A DNA stretch of 64,000 nucleotides from Amycolatopsis sp. A133 (GCF_031082405.1 NZ_JAVHJU010000006.1:1-64000), one strand, 5' to 3'; counted from the stretch's first letter, positions 17,005 to 25,491 are shown. Notes: generated by a model from the sequence alone, not told the origin. Program-made: numbers and translations.

Positions 17005-18386
17005 GCGAGCTCCTCGTACATTTCGCGGCGGAAGTTCAGCGTTTCGGTGAGCGCCCGGCGCCACGGACCCGCGTCCATGGTCAGGCGGGTGGTGGCCAGC
17101 GGGTGGCGCAGGCACTCCGGCGGGACCGCGCGGGCGATCACGACGGCGGCGTGCGAGACCAGGCGGTGGTCGTCCTGGCGGGCGATCCAGTCCAGCAGGG
17201 CGGTGCCGAGTTCCTTCGTCCACGGCCGCGGCAGCTCGTGCACCAGCCGCGCGAACGATTCGACGGGCAGCCGGCCGATCAGGTGCCCGACGGTGGCGGC
17301 CTGGCTCCCCGGGCTCAGCACGCCGAGCAGCGGCGGGGTGGTGCGCCCGCCCGGGTCGGCGCCGATCAGCGCCTGCGCCCAGGTTTCGTCACGCTGGCGC
17401 AGGGCGGCGGCGGCCCAGGAGTCGCGCAGCACACTGGCCGGGCAGCCTTCGACGGTCATCCGCACGACCTCGGCCGGCGGGCCGAACTCGGCCCAGAAGG
17501 ACAGCGGTGCGGCCGCGACGAGGGTGCGCAGCCGGACGGTGCCGTCGCCGCGTTCGCCTTCGGGCAGGGCGACGGTGAGCACCCGGTTGCGGCGGTGGAC
17601 CAGCGGACGCAGCCGTTCGGCCATGCCCCGCCCGTAGCGCGTGCCCGGCAACCGGCCGAGCAGATCGGCGGCCTGCTCGCGGACGGCGGCCGCCCGGTCG
17701 GTGAGCGCGGTCTCGAGGAAATCTTCGTCCTCGCTGCGCACGTGCCCGGCGAGCACGCCGAGGAAGTCCGCCCGGACGTCGGCGGGTTCGCTCTTCCACG
17801 AGGCGGTGAGGGCTTCCCGGGCGGCGTCCGGGTCGTCGGCGAGTTTGGCGGCGAGCCAGCGGCGGCGCTGGGCGAGGCTGCCGTACTGCCAGACGTCCCC
17901 GGATTCTTCGGCGGGGGCGGAGAGGAACGCCCAGTCGGGATTCCGCTGCCCCAGCCACGCCCCGACCGGCCCGGCCACGGCGACCAGCGGACCGCGCAGG
18001 GCGGCTTTGGTGCGGGCGGCCTCGGCCAGCAGCGGCAGGGTCTCGGGTGGGACGCGGTAATCGGTGCCCGCGACGATGCCGAGCCATTCCAGCAGCAGGT
18101 CGGGATGACTGGCGGCGAGCAGCCGGCTCAGCCGTTCCCGCGCGAGCGGCGGCACGAAAGGCCGTTCATCGGCGGCGGCGAGGGGAAGGGGCCGGACATC
18201 GCGCAGCGGTGGCCGCCCGGCCCGCCGGTAGGTGGTGAGCACGGCCGCGGCGGAGAGCAGCTGTTCGGCCGGGTCGGCGCGGTCGGCGACGAGGGCTTGG
18301 ACGGCCGGTGGCTGGGCGGTGGGGTCGAGGGTGCGCCGCCGGGTGCCGAGGAGGGCGGTGCCGACGAGGTCTTCCCAGGCTTTCAT
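17001..18386 (-). CDS. DUF5691-family HEAT-like protein
   Basis: 461-aa helical protein beginning MKAWEDLVGTALLGTRRRTL, the opening typical of DUF5691. It contains repeated helix pairs around LTDRAAAVREQAADLLGRLPG, quoted here as AAVREQAADLLGRLPG, as in HEAT-type scaffolds, and has no catalytic motif. It overlaps the upstream small Pro-rich ORF (ATGA) and the downstream MoxR gene (ATGA). Within the operon it probably serves as adaptor or scaffold; this is inferred from genomic association only. Confidence 0.82.
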   Translation of the reverse strand: MKAWEDLVGTALLGTRRRTLDPTAQPPAVQALVADRADPAEQLLSAAAVLTTYRRAGRPPLRDVRPLPLAAADERPFVPPLARERLSRLLAASHPDLLLEWLGIVAGTDYRVPPETLPLLAEAARTKAALRGPLVAVAGPVGAWLGQRNPDWAFLSAPAEESGDVWQYGSLAQRRRWLAAKLADDPDAAREALTASWKSEPADVRADFLGVLAGHVRSEDEDFLETALTDRAAAVREQAADLLGRLPGTRYGRGMAERLRPLVHRRNRVLTVALPEGERGDGTVRLRTLVAAAPLSFWAEFGPPAEVVRMTVEGCPASVLRDSWAAAALRQRDETWAQALIGADPGGRTTPPLLGVLSPGSQAATVGHLIGRLPVESFARLVHELPRPWTKELGTALLDWIARQDDHRLVSHAAVVIARAVPPECLRHPLATTRLTMDAGPWRRALTETLNFRREMYEELA

Positions 18387-18754
18387 CGGGACACCTCGGG
18401 TTTGTCGTTGCGGGGGACGGGGTTCGTGGCCGCGCGCTTCGGCTTCGGGGCGAGTACGCGTGGGGATGATGTTTCGCTCCGGCGGGCGGGGTTGCGCGTT
18501 GGAGCGGTGCTGGGCCGGGTGGCTGGGTTGGGTTTGTGGTGCGCCGGTGCCGTACCGGGCGGGTGGGGTGTGGCTGGGTTCGGTTTGCCGTGTGCCGGAG
18601 CCACGTCAAGCCGTGCCGGTGTGGTGCTGGGCTGGGTGGCTGGGTTGGGTTTGTGGTGCGCCGGTGCCGCACCAAGCCGGGCGCGTGTGGCTGGGGGCGG
18701 CTTGCCGTGTGCCGGAGCCACGCCAAGCCGCGCCGGTGCTGCTTCGCCGTTCAC
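18383..18754 (-). CDS. Small Pro/Ala/His-rich repeat ORF coupled to SWIM and DUF5691 genes
   Basis: 123-aa frame starting with GTG at 18754 that overlaps the SWIM stop (GTGA) and ending in a TGA that overlaps the DUF5691 start (ATGA). It thus fits the coupling pattern of the whole operon. The protein has four APAHxKPxPAT repeats (about residues 13-23, 30-40, 52-62 and 69-79) and a basic tail (APKPKRAATNPVPRNDKPEVSR as APKPKRAATN and PVPRNDKPEVSR). No structured domain is evident. It could be a genuine low-complexity linker protein, the former C-terminal tail of SWIM lost by frameshift, or repeat DNA that happens to stay open. Not recognised. Confidence 0.5.
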   Translation of the reverse strand: MNGEAAPARLGVAPAHGKPPPATRARLGAAPAHHKPNPATQPSTTPARLDVAPAHGKPNPATPHPPGTAPAHHKPNPATRPSTAPTRNPARRSETSSPRVLAPKPKRAATNPVPRNDKPEVSR

Positions 18755-20055
18755 AGCCGTACCGCCCGGTTCTCGTGCCAGCAGGTCAACGGACGCAGGC
18801 CGGCCGGGCTCCACTCGGCTGCCACCGTCAGCGGGTGGCCCGCCGACAGGGCCAGCAACGACCACGGGAACGCGGTCGGCACCAGGGGCAACGCCGTTCC
18901 GTCCTTTTCGGACAGGCACCAGCCGCCCGCGTGCTCGGCCGGGGTGACCTCCGACAGCAGGACCGGCCAGCGCTCCAGCCACGGGTCCGCCGCCATCGCC
19001 TGGGCGTACGCCGCCAAGGCCTCGCCGATCGAACCGCCCTCGGCCGCTGGTGCCGGGGCGGGGATTCCGCGGTCCGCCACCAGCGCCCGCAGCGGGGCCG
19101 CGCCCGGGTAGAACGCCAGCTCCGCCGTCAGCAGGTGGCCCGGCGGCAACGACGCGTCGAGCGGACGGCCCGGCGGCGCGAACGACAGCACCAGCGCGTC
19201 CCGGCCGGTGCGGCGGCCGCGCAGCCACGTGCGCCGCGTCAGCAGACGGTCGGTCTCCTCGTCCGCCGCGCCCGTGATCAGCCATTCGTCCGCGACGCGC
19301 TCGCCGCTCTCCACGACCCGGGCCGTTTCCACCGAAAACCCGAGCCGCGTGCGGACCGTCTCCGCCAACGCGGGTGGCAGCGAATCCAGCCGGGTCGCCG
19401 CGTCGGCCAGCAGGTACAGCTGCGACAGCTCGGCCAGGAGCGCCTCCGGCCAGTCGCGGCGGCCGACGATCCCCGCCGCCCGGCGCAGGCCGCCCGCGAG
19501 GCCGGACGCCTGGGCGTCGACCATCCGCGCCGCGACCGTGCGCAGCTCTTCGCCGCCGTTGCGCTCGAAGCCCGCGAACCCGGCGCCGATCCGGTCGGTG
19601 AGCCAGACCTTCAGCTCCGCGACACCCCCTTCGACGCGTGCCGCCCGCTCGGAAGCCCGCCGGGCGGCCGCCTCCTCGTCCTTCGGCCCCGCCGCCTCGG
19701 CGCGTTTCTCCGCCCGGCGCGCGCGGTCGGCGCGTTCGGCCAGCCACGCGTGCACCCAGTCCGGCGCCGGTGCCGTGTCGAGCCGGTGCGCCGCCCAGAG
19801 CAGCAGCAGGCCCAGTGCGTGCTTGCACGGGAACTTCCGGCTGGGACAGGAACACCGGAACGCGGGCTCGGCGAGCTCGACGCACGTCTGGTACGGCTTC
19901 TTGCCGCTGCCTTGGCAGAAGCCCCACACGGCGTCTTCGGACGCACCCGCGCCCGACCACTTCGCCGGCGTGGCCAGTGCCCGGCCCGCCTTCTCCGAAG
20001 CAGGATCCGGCGCGAGCCCGGCCACGCGTTCCGCGGTCCACGGCACCGCCGTCAC
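18751..20055 (-). CDS. SWIM zinc-finger protein
   Basis: 434-aa protein with the SWIM motif CSCPSRKFPCKH (C68, C70, C77, H79; CxCx6CxH) in a typical N-terminal setting (WTAERVAGLAPDPASEKAGRALA read as WTAERVAGLAPD and KAGRALA). An alanine-rich helical middle and a beta-rich C-terminal region follow. SWIM domains bind DNA or protein partners. GTG at 20055 is favoured because GGGGGGA lies about 7 bases upstream and family members start at the same point. It heads the MoxR/vWA operon, divergent from a PadR gene, and overlaps the next small ORF (GTGA). Confidence 0.85.
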   Translation of the reverse strand: MTAVPWTAERVAGLAPDPASEKAGRALATPAKWSGAGASEDAVWGFCQGSGKKPYQTCVELAEPAFRCSCPSRKFPCKHALGLLLLWAAHRLDTAPAPDWVHAWLAERADRARRAEKRAEAAGPKDEEAAARRASERAARVEGGVAELKVWLTDRIGAGFAGFERNGGEELRTVAARMVDAQASGLAGGLRRAAGIVGRRDWPEALLAELSQLYLLADAATRLDSLPPALAETVRTRLGFSVETARVVESGERVADEWLITGAADEETDRLLTRRTWLRGRRTGRDALVLSFAPPGRPLDASLPPGHLLTAELAFYPGAAPLRALVADRGIPAPAPAAEGGSIGEALAAYAQAMAADPWLERWPVLLSEVTPAEHAGGWCLSEKDGTALPLVPTAFPWSLLALSAGHPLTVAAEWSPAGLRPLTCWHENRAVRL

Positions 20056-20139
20056 CACCTGTCCCCCCACTGTTCTCCCTCGCTTTTCCGGTACTCGCTG
20101 AAGCATGCCAGCACCCACCGACAATTTCCGGAAGGCGAC

Positions 20140-20157
20140 TATTCTAGTGCTAGGATA
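20140..20157. promoter_or_regulatory. PadR-type operator
   Basis: TATTCTAGTGCTAGGATA is an inverted repeat (TATTCTAG/CTAGGATA, one mismatch), 5 bp before the padR GTG. It overlaps the likely -10 region of a leaderless transcript. Autoregulation by the adjacent PadR is inferred; AT-rich interrupted palindromes of this size are usual PadR sites. Confidence 0.65.
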
Positions 20158-20162
20158 CGAGC

Positions 20163-20672
20163 GTGCTGACCGATGCGGAACTGACGGTGCTCGGCCTGGT
20201 GGTCGAGCGGCCGCGGCACGGCTACGAGCTGGACGAGGTCGTCTCGGAACGCGGCATGCGCGACTGGACGGCACTCGGTTTCAGCTCGATCTACTACGTG
20301 CTGGGCAAACTCCGCGAGCGTGGCCTGGTCGCCGAGGTCGAGGGGGAACGCGCGCACCCCAAGGCGAAGAAGACGTTCACGGCCACCGAAGCGGGCCGGA
20401 AGGCGTGCGCGGCCGCCGCCGAAGCCGCCGTCGCGGAGCTGCGCCCGGTGCACCCGCCGGTGCTCGTCGGCCTGGCGAACAGCCCGGCCGTCCCGCCCGA
20501 ACGGCTCGCCGCGGCGCTGGCGCGGCGGGCCGAAGCGGTCGGGGAACGGCTGGCCGAGGTGCGCCGCGCCGCCGCGGCCCAGGAAAACGCGCCGCCGTTC
20601 GTCCGGGCGATCTTCGACTACTCCATCGCGCAACTCGAGGCGGAAGCCCGCTGGCTGGAAGGAATGGCCTGA
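20163..20672 (+). CDS. PadR-family transcriptional regulator
   Basis: 169-aa PadR protein with a winged helix (about 1-80: LTVLGLVVERPRHGYELDE, FSSIYYVLGKLRERGLV, KKTFTATEAGR) and a C-terminal dimerisation helix region. GTG at 20163 lies directly after the palindrome, with no ribosome site, so a leaderless mRNA is likely. The stop overlaps the next ATG (TGATG). The coupled GyrI-like protein suggests a drug- or metabolite-responsive pair. Confidence 0.9.
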   Translation: MLTDAELTVLGLVVERPRHGYELDEVVSERGMRDWTALGFSSIYYVLGKLRERGLVAEVEGERAHPKAKKTFTATEAGRKACAAAAEAAVAELRPVHPPVLVGLANSPAVPPERLAAALARRAEAVGERLAEVRRAAAAQENAPPFVRAIFDYSIAQLEAEARWLEGMA

Positions 20673-21271
20673 TGCCCTACGACGTCAAGAAGGACCTCAA
20701 GCAGCTCTACGCGCCCAAGAACACCGGCTGGACCCTGGTGGACGTCCCCGAGCAGCAGTTCCTCGCGATCGACGGCCGGGGCAACCCGAACACGGCGGAG
20801 AGCTACAAGAAGGCCGTCGAAGCGCTCTACGCCTTCGCGTACACCATCAAGATGACGGCGAAGCAGCGTGACGAGGACTTCGTCGTCGGGCCGCTGGAAG
20901 GCCTGTGGTGGGCGGACGACTACGCCGCTTTCACCGTGCGTGCCAAGGATTCCTGGCGGTGGACGATGCTCGTCACGATGCCGCCGTGGATCGGTGAAGA
21001 CGCCGTCGAGGCAGCGCGGGAAGCGGTGCGGCGCAAGAAGAAGATCGACGCGCCGGTCCGGTTGGAGAAGCTGCACGAGGGCCGGTGCGCGCAGGTGCTG
21101 CACGTCGGCTCGTACGACGACGAGGGCCCGGTGCTGGCCCGCCTGCACGACGATTTTCTCGCGGAGCAAGGGCTCAAGCCGGCCGGGCTGCACCACGAGG
21201 TGTACCTCGGCGACCCGAGACGCGTCGAGCCCGCGAAGCTCCGGACGGTGCTGCGTCAGCCGGTCGGCTGA
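20672..21271 (+). CDS. GyrI-like small-molecule-binding protein
   Basis: 199-aa protein of the GyrI-like (SHS2) type. It starts MPYDVKKDLKQLYAPKNTGW and contains VDVPEQQFLAIDGRGNPN, LEGLWWADD and GRCAQVLHVGSYDDEGP, the signatures of this family. Such domains bind amphipathic drugs or hydrolyse cyclopropanoid compounds. It is translationally coupled to padR, which may use the same ligand. No signal peptide. Function beyond ligand binding is unknown. Confidence 0.85.
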   Translation: MPYDVKKDLKQLYAPKNTGWTLVDVPEQQFLAIDGRGNPNTAESYKKAVEALYAFAYTIKMTAKQRDEDFVVGPLEGLWWADDYAAFTVRAKDSWRWTMLVTMPPWIGEDAVEAAREAVRRKKKIDAPVRLEKLHEGRCAQVLHVGSYDDEGPVLARLHDDFLAEQGLKPAGLHHEVYLGDPRRVEPAKLRTVLRQPVG

Positions 21272-21273
21272 GT

Positions 21274-23340
21274 TCAGTACTCGCTGGTGGCCGGCCAGGT
21301 GTCGTCGTGCAGGAGGCGCTTGAGGATCTTGCCCGTGGCGTTGCGAGGCAGGTCCGGTACGAAATACACGTCCCGCGGCACCGCGAACCGGGCCAGGCGG
21401 TGGTGGATGTACTGGCGGATGTCCTCCGCGTGCAGCGACGCGCCCCGCCGCGGGACGACGTACGCCGCCAGGCGCTGGCCCCACTCCGCGTCCGCCACGC
21501 CGACCACCGCCGCGTCGTGGACGCCCGGGAGCGCCACCAGGGCCTCCTCGACCGGGCGCGGGAACACGTTTTCGCCGCCCGAGACGATCATCTCGTCGGC
21601 GCGGCCGGTGACGAACAGCCGGCCCGCCGCGTCGAGGTAGCCGACGTCGCCGCTGGCCATCATGTCCGCCGAACGGGCCGGGTCGATGCCGTTCGTGTAG
21701 CCCTCGAACAGCATGTCGTTGCCGACGAAGATCTGGCCTTCGCCGCCCGGCGGTACCGGCTTGCGGTCCTCGTCGAGGATCGCCAGCCGGGTGCCGAGCG
21801 GGCAGCGGCCGGCCGTGGTCGGCGCGGCGCGCAGGTCGGCCGGGTCGGCGATGCTCGCCCAGGACACCTCGGTCGAGCCGTAGAAGTTGTAGAGGACGTC
21901 GCCGAAGGTGTCCATGAACGACGTCACGAACGACCCCGACATCGCCGAGCCGCTGCTCGCCACGATCCGCAGCGACGACAGGTCGTAGCGCGCGCGGACC
22001 CGCTCGGGCAGGTCCATGATCCGCTGCAGCATGATCGGCACGGCGAACAGCGCGTCGCACTTCTGCTCGGCGATCGTCCGCAGCGTCTCTTCGGCGTCGA
22101 ACTTGCGGATCAGCGCGAGCGACGACCGCAGCGCCATGCCGATCTGCATCGCGGCGAGGCCCCAGGTGTGGAACAGCGGCGCCGCCACGAGCAGCCGGTC
22201 GCCGGCGCGCAGCGGGATCCGGTCGAGGATCCCCGCGGCGGTGCCCAGGCCCTTCGGCGTGGGGCGGCGCGCGCCCTTCGGCGTCCCGGTGGTGCCGGAG
22301 GTGAGCACGATCAGCCGTCCCGGCCGGTCGACCGGCTTCGGGCGGTCGGCGGGCGCGGCCTGGATCAGCTCGTCGACGGTCGGGTAGCCGGCGTCGGAGT
22401 CCGGCCAGGTGCTGATCCGGGCGAAGTCGCCCGGCACGTTCGCGATGGTCTGCGCGAACTCGTCGTCGGCCAGCACGGCGGACGGCCGGTGTTCGGCGAG
22501 CACGTCCTTGACCGAGGCCGCGGACAGCCCGGTGTTCAGCAGGATGACGTCGGCGCCGAGCTTGCTGGCGGCGACGAACGACTCGATCATCGCGGCGTGG
22601 TTGCGGCACATCAGCGCGATCCGGTCGCGTTCGACGACGCCGAGTTCGCTCAGCGCGTTGGCGAGCCGGTCGCTGCGCTCCTGCACCTGGCGGAAGGTGC
22701 GGACGCTGCGCTCGTCGTGCAGGGCGGGCTCGTCCGGGACGCGGGCCGCGGCGGCCTGGTAGCCGCCCGCGACCGTGGCGCCCCACTGGGCGAGGGAGTT
22801 CAGCTGGCGCGCGAGCTTGTCCGGCCGCCCGGCGCTCAGCACGCCGGCGCGCAGCAGGATGCCCGTGGTGCGCAGCTTGGTGGCCTTGTTGGTCTCGCCG
22901 TCGCCTTCGGGGTCGTACTCACCGGCCAGGTGCAGGTCCAAGCGCCGGGCGAGGGCACGGACGTCCTTCTTGATCGACGACACCAGGTCCAGGTGCGACG
23001 GCGGCAGCATCATCCGCACGAACAGCTCGGTCTTGCCACCGGCCAGCGGTCTCAGCTCGAGGGAAACCCACGTGCCTTCGTCGGGCACGCCGCACCACAC
23101 GACGTGCTCGCCCGGCCGGTACACGACGGCCTGCATCTGCGTCTCGAGCATCGGCCCCCGTGCGGGGACGATCCGGATCACGCCCTTCGGGCCGCGTCCG
23201 CGCCCGGCCGGTTCCTGGATCTCGCACCAGCTGATCTCCGGCACGAAGCGCGAGTACCACTCGGGCGATCCGACGATCTGCCACACCACGTCCGGCGTGT
23301 GCCCGACAACGGCACTCGCCTCGACCACATCGTCACGCAT
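21274..23340 (-). CDS. SRPBCC-AMP-ligase fusion (acyl-CoA synthetase)
   Basis: 688-aa two-domain protein. Residues 1-145 form an SRPBCC/polyketide-cyclase-like lipid-binding module (EASAVVGHTPDVVWQIV, PEWYSRFVPEISWCE, VSLELRPLAGGKTELFVRM). Residues about 185-688 are an adenylate-forming acyl-CoA synthetase with P-loop TSGTTGTPKG (347-356), FYGSTEVSW, SGDVGYLD, GRADEMIVSGGENVFP and the C-terminal lysine in NATGKILKR. It probably activates a fatty or aryl acid that the SRPBCC domain captures. The fusion is unusual; most homologues are separate proteins. Converges with the GyrI-like gene (3 bp apart). Confidence 0.88.
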   Translation of the reverse strand: MRDDVVEASAVVGHTPDVVWQIVGSPEWYSRFVPEISWCEIQEPAGRGRGPKGVIRIVPARGPMLETQMQAVVYRPGEHVVWCGVPDEGTWVSLELRPLAGGKTELFVRMMLPPSHLDLVSSIKKDVRALARRLDLHLAGEYDPEGDGETNKATKLRTTGILLRAGVLSAGRPDKLARQLNSLAQWGATVAGGYQAAAARVPDEPALHDERSVRTFRQVQERSDRLANALSELGVVERDRIALMCRNHAAMIESFVAASKLGADVILLNTGLSAASVKDVLAEHRPSAVLADDEFAQTIANVPGDFARISTWPDSDAGYPTVDELIQAAPADRPKPVDRPGRLIVLTSGTTGTPKGARRPTPKGLGTAAGILDRIPLRAGDRLLVAAPLFHTWGLAAMQIGMALRSSLALIRKFDAEETLRTIAEQKCDALFAVPIMLQRIMDLPERVRARYDLSSLRIVASSGSAMSGSFVTSFMDTFGDVLYNFYGSTEVSWASIADPADLRAAPTTAGRCPLGTRLAILDEDRKPVPPGGEGQIFVGNDMLFEGYTNGIDPARSADMMASGDVGYLDAAGRLFVTGRADEMIVSGGENVFPRPVEEALVALPGVHDAAVVGVADAEWGQRLAAYVVPRRGASLHAEDIRQYIHHRLARFAVPRDVYFVPDLPRNATGKILKRLLHDDTWPATSEY

Positions 23341-23594
23341 TGTCTGCCCTCACCGAAGTGTCACCGAACACACGTTCAGGTCACGGAGGCGTCACATTAG
23401 CAGCAAACGGGTGATCAGGGATACTCCGAACGGCCAGATACCGGCGGGTAACGGACACTTGGAGTGGGTCCTCCGCATGTCCATTGTAGACCGATTAACA
23501 GCGTTCACCGAGCATAGTGGCGACGGGGGTCACTTGGGCGAGCGTCCAGGGGTCATCTGGACGCGCGAAGTGGCTGAAGAGGACGTATGCGACA
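23341..23594. other. 254-bp non-coding spacer upstream of the acyl-CoA synthetase gene
   Basis: No gene is supported. The segment is locally AT-richer (CCATTGTAGACCGATTAACAGC). It carries CATAGTGGCGACGGGGGTCAC (core GCGACGGGGGTCAC at 23519-23532), which recurs upstream of the 3-hydroxybutyrate dehydrogenase gene at 26549-26562. The ligase promoter should lie in the part nearest 23340. Confidence 0.5.
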
Positions 23595-24533
23595 TCAGGT
23601 GCCATAGCGGGCGACCAACTCCGCGCCGAGCCGGGCCAGTTCGGCCTTCACGGACTCCGGGCCTTCCACCTCCACCAGCGCACCCCAGCCCGCCAGCTCC
23701 TGCGCGATCATGACCGGCTCCGTTGCGGCGACCCGCGCGCGGACCCGGTCGCCCGGCAGCTCGGCGACCAGCTCGCAGTGCCGCCCGAACCGTCCCCGGA
23801 ACACCCCGAAGTGCCGTCGGTCGAGCACGACGTCCGCGCTCAGCAGGGAACGGCGCTGCTCCACTTCTTCGACGACCTCCCGCCACACCTCGGCCAGCTC
23901 CAGGTCCGACGGGCGGTCCGCCGGATCGCCGGTCGGGGTGGCCGAGACGATCCGGTCGACGCGGAAGGTGCGGCGGCCCTTCGCGGTGCCCGCGACCAGG
24001 TACCAGACGTCGTCCTTGTCGACCAGGCCCCACGGGTCCACCAGCCGCTCCGACTTCTCGCGCCCGGCGTAGGTCAGCAGGACCTGACGGCGGGCGATGA
24101 CCGCGTCGCGCAGCCGCTCGACCATCGGCGGCCGTTCCTTCGGGCGCTCGCCCCACCCCGCCTGGTCGACGACTATCGCGTCCGCCGCCGCCTCGGCGTC
24201 CGCCCGGAACGTGCCGGGCAGGGCACCCATCAGCTTCCGCAGCGCCGACTTGACCTCCGGGGCCCCGGCGGCGGCCGGGCCGGCCAGGAGGAAGAGGGCT
24301 TGGGCCTCGCGCGCGCTCAGGCCGGACAAGTCGGTGCGCGCGCCGCCGACGAGCTGCCACCCGCCGCCGCGGCCCGGCTGCGGGTAGACGGGCACGCCCG
24401 CGGCCGAGAGCGCTTCGAGGTCGCGGCGGGCGGTCGCGACGGAGATCTCCAGCTCCGCGGCCAGCTCGGCGGCCGTGACGCGGCCGCGCGTCTGCATCAG
24501 CAGGAGGGTGGCCACGAGGCGGTCGGCGCGCAT
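23595..24533 (-). CDS. WYL-domain (YafY-type) transcriptional regulator
   Basis: 312-aa regulator with an N-terminal DeoR/HTH_11 winged helix (MRADRLVATLLLMQ..., ELAAELEISVATARRDLEAL) and a WYL domain (about 145-225, with WGLVDKDDVWYLVAG). A C-terminal WCX extension ends EVEGPESVKAELARLGAELV. Such proteins sense small ligands or nucleic-acid signals. ATG at 24533 is chosen because it starts just before the HTH and lies beside the operator; longer starts would cover the operator. Divergent from a VOC gene that it likely controls. Confidence 0.9.
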   Translation of the reverse strand: MRADRLVATLLLMQTRGRVTAAELAAELEISVATARRDLEALSAAGVPVYPQPGRGGGWQLVGGARTDLSGLSAREAQALFLLAGPAAAGAPEVKSALRKLMGALPGTFRADAEAAADAIVVDQAGWGERPKERPPMVERLRDAVIARRQVLLTYAGREKSERLVDPWGLVDKDDVWYLVAGTAKGRRTFRVDRIVSATPTGDPADRPSDLELAEVWREVVEEVEQRRSLLSADVVLDRRHFGVFRGRFGRHCELVAELPGDRVRARVAATEPVMIAQELAGWGALVEVEGPESVKAELARLGAELVARYGT

Positions 24534-24547
24534 GGGGAAAGTGTCGC

Positions 24548-24580
24548 AGGAAAAGTGGTCACTCGATGAGCACTTTTCCT
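24548..24580. promoter_or_regulatory. Perfect 10-bp inverted repeat in WYL/VOC spacer
   Basis: AGGAAAAGTG (24548-24557), 13 bp, then CACTTTTCCT (24571-24580) form a perfect dyad between divergent genes, 15 bp before the WYL start. It is a strong candidate operator for the WYL regulator. The 23-bp centre-to-centre-like spacing suits two adjacent major grooves. Confidence 0.7.
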
Positions 24581-24618
24581 CCGCATGATGGCTCCGAACC
24601 GCTTGAGAGGAGCAAGAC

Positions 24619-25011
24619 ATGCTGCGAGGAATGGCCACCGTGACGTACTACGCCGAGGACCACGAAGCCGCGAAGGCCTGGTATACGGAGTTCCTGGGCG
24701 TCGAGCCGTACTTCAACGTCCCCGGGTACTCGGAGTTCCGGATCGGCGACTACCAGCACGAACTCGGCATCATCGACCGCGAGTACGCACCCTTCACGCA
24801 CACCGAACCGGGCGGCGAGGTCGTCCGCTGGCACGTCGACAACCTCGAAGCGACGTTCGCCCGCCTGCTGGAGCTGGGCGCGAAGGAGTACGAGCCGATC
24901 ATCGAACGCGGGCCCGGGTTCGTGACGGCGTCGGTCGTCGACCCGTTCGGCAACGTCCTCGGGATCATGACGAACGTGCACTATCTCGCGGTGCTGGCGG
25001 AGCGCTCATGA
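24619..25011 (+). CDS. VOC-family protein
   Basis: 130-aa VOC module (YYAEDHEAAKAWYTEFLGVEPYF, read as YYAEDHEAAKAWYTEFLG, up to SVVDPFGNVLGIMTNVHY). ATG at 24619 is preceded by GAGAGGAGC, a good ribosome site. Pairing of VOC genes with YafY-type regulators is common in actinomycetes and suggests ligand-controlled expression. The last 47 bp overlap, antisense, the convergent gene that ends at 24965. Substrate unknown. Confidence 0.87.
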   Translation: MLRGMATVTYYAEDHEAAKAWYTEFLGVEPYFNVPGYSEFRIGDYQHELGIIDREYAPFTHTEPGGEVVRWHVDNLEATFARLLELGAKEYEPIIERGPGFVTASVVDPFGNVLGIMTNVHYLAVLAERS

Positions 25012-25405
25012 GCCGGTACGCCTCCTTGACGCACTTTTCGCACCGCTCGTGCCGCGCGGTCTTGCCCGCCGGATCGGTGCCGTAGAAGGGGAAGCAGCCC
25101 GCGCCGCAGCTGGCGAAGTAGATCAGGCCGAGCCGCACTTCGCCGCGGCCGACGTAGTGGGCGAGCCGTCGCCGCGGATCCGGGCCGCACTCCGGGATCC
25201 AGCCGTGGGAAGGCAGCCGGGCGGCGGCGATCTCGTCGAGGACGCCCGCGCGGCCGATGAGATCGGCGCCGAGGCAGCTGAGGCGCTCGCCGAGATCGCG
25301 CAGGCCGTCCGCGCGCAGGGGCGGTCCGGTCAGCCAGGCGAGGTCGCCGGGCAGCGTTTCGGCGAGGTCGCGAAGACGGGTCAGAAGTGCGTGGTCCGGG
25401 TCCAT
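24965..25405 (-). CDS. Unrecognised 146-aa protein with C-terminal cysteine-rich knuckle
   Basis: The first 100 aa form a soluble helical region with an SMI1-like flavour (DPDHALLTRLRDLAETLPGD). The C-terminal part reads FASCGAGCFPFYGTD, then RHERCEKCVKEAYR. The two CxxC-type pairs plus His suggest zinc binding. ATG at 25405 is accepted on codon use and on the spacing to the divergent XRE gene. The 3' 47 bp run antisense into the VOC coding end, so the last residues may be dispensable. I do not recognise the family. Confidence 0.6.
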   Translation of the reverse strand: MDPDHALLTRLRDLAETLPGDLAWLTGPPLRADGLRDLGERLSCLGADLIGRAGVLDEIAAARLPSHGWIPECGPDPRRRLAHYVGRGEVRLGLIYFASCGAGCFPFYGTDPAGKTARHERCEKCVKEAYRLMSAPPAPRDSARSS

Positions 25406-25491
25406 GACCTGCAGCGAACCTGACGCGGATCCGCGACACCAGCCGACGGGCAGCGGCGGGAAATGTCGGACTCCGATGACAGAATGCGGTC

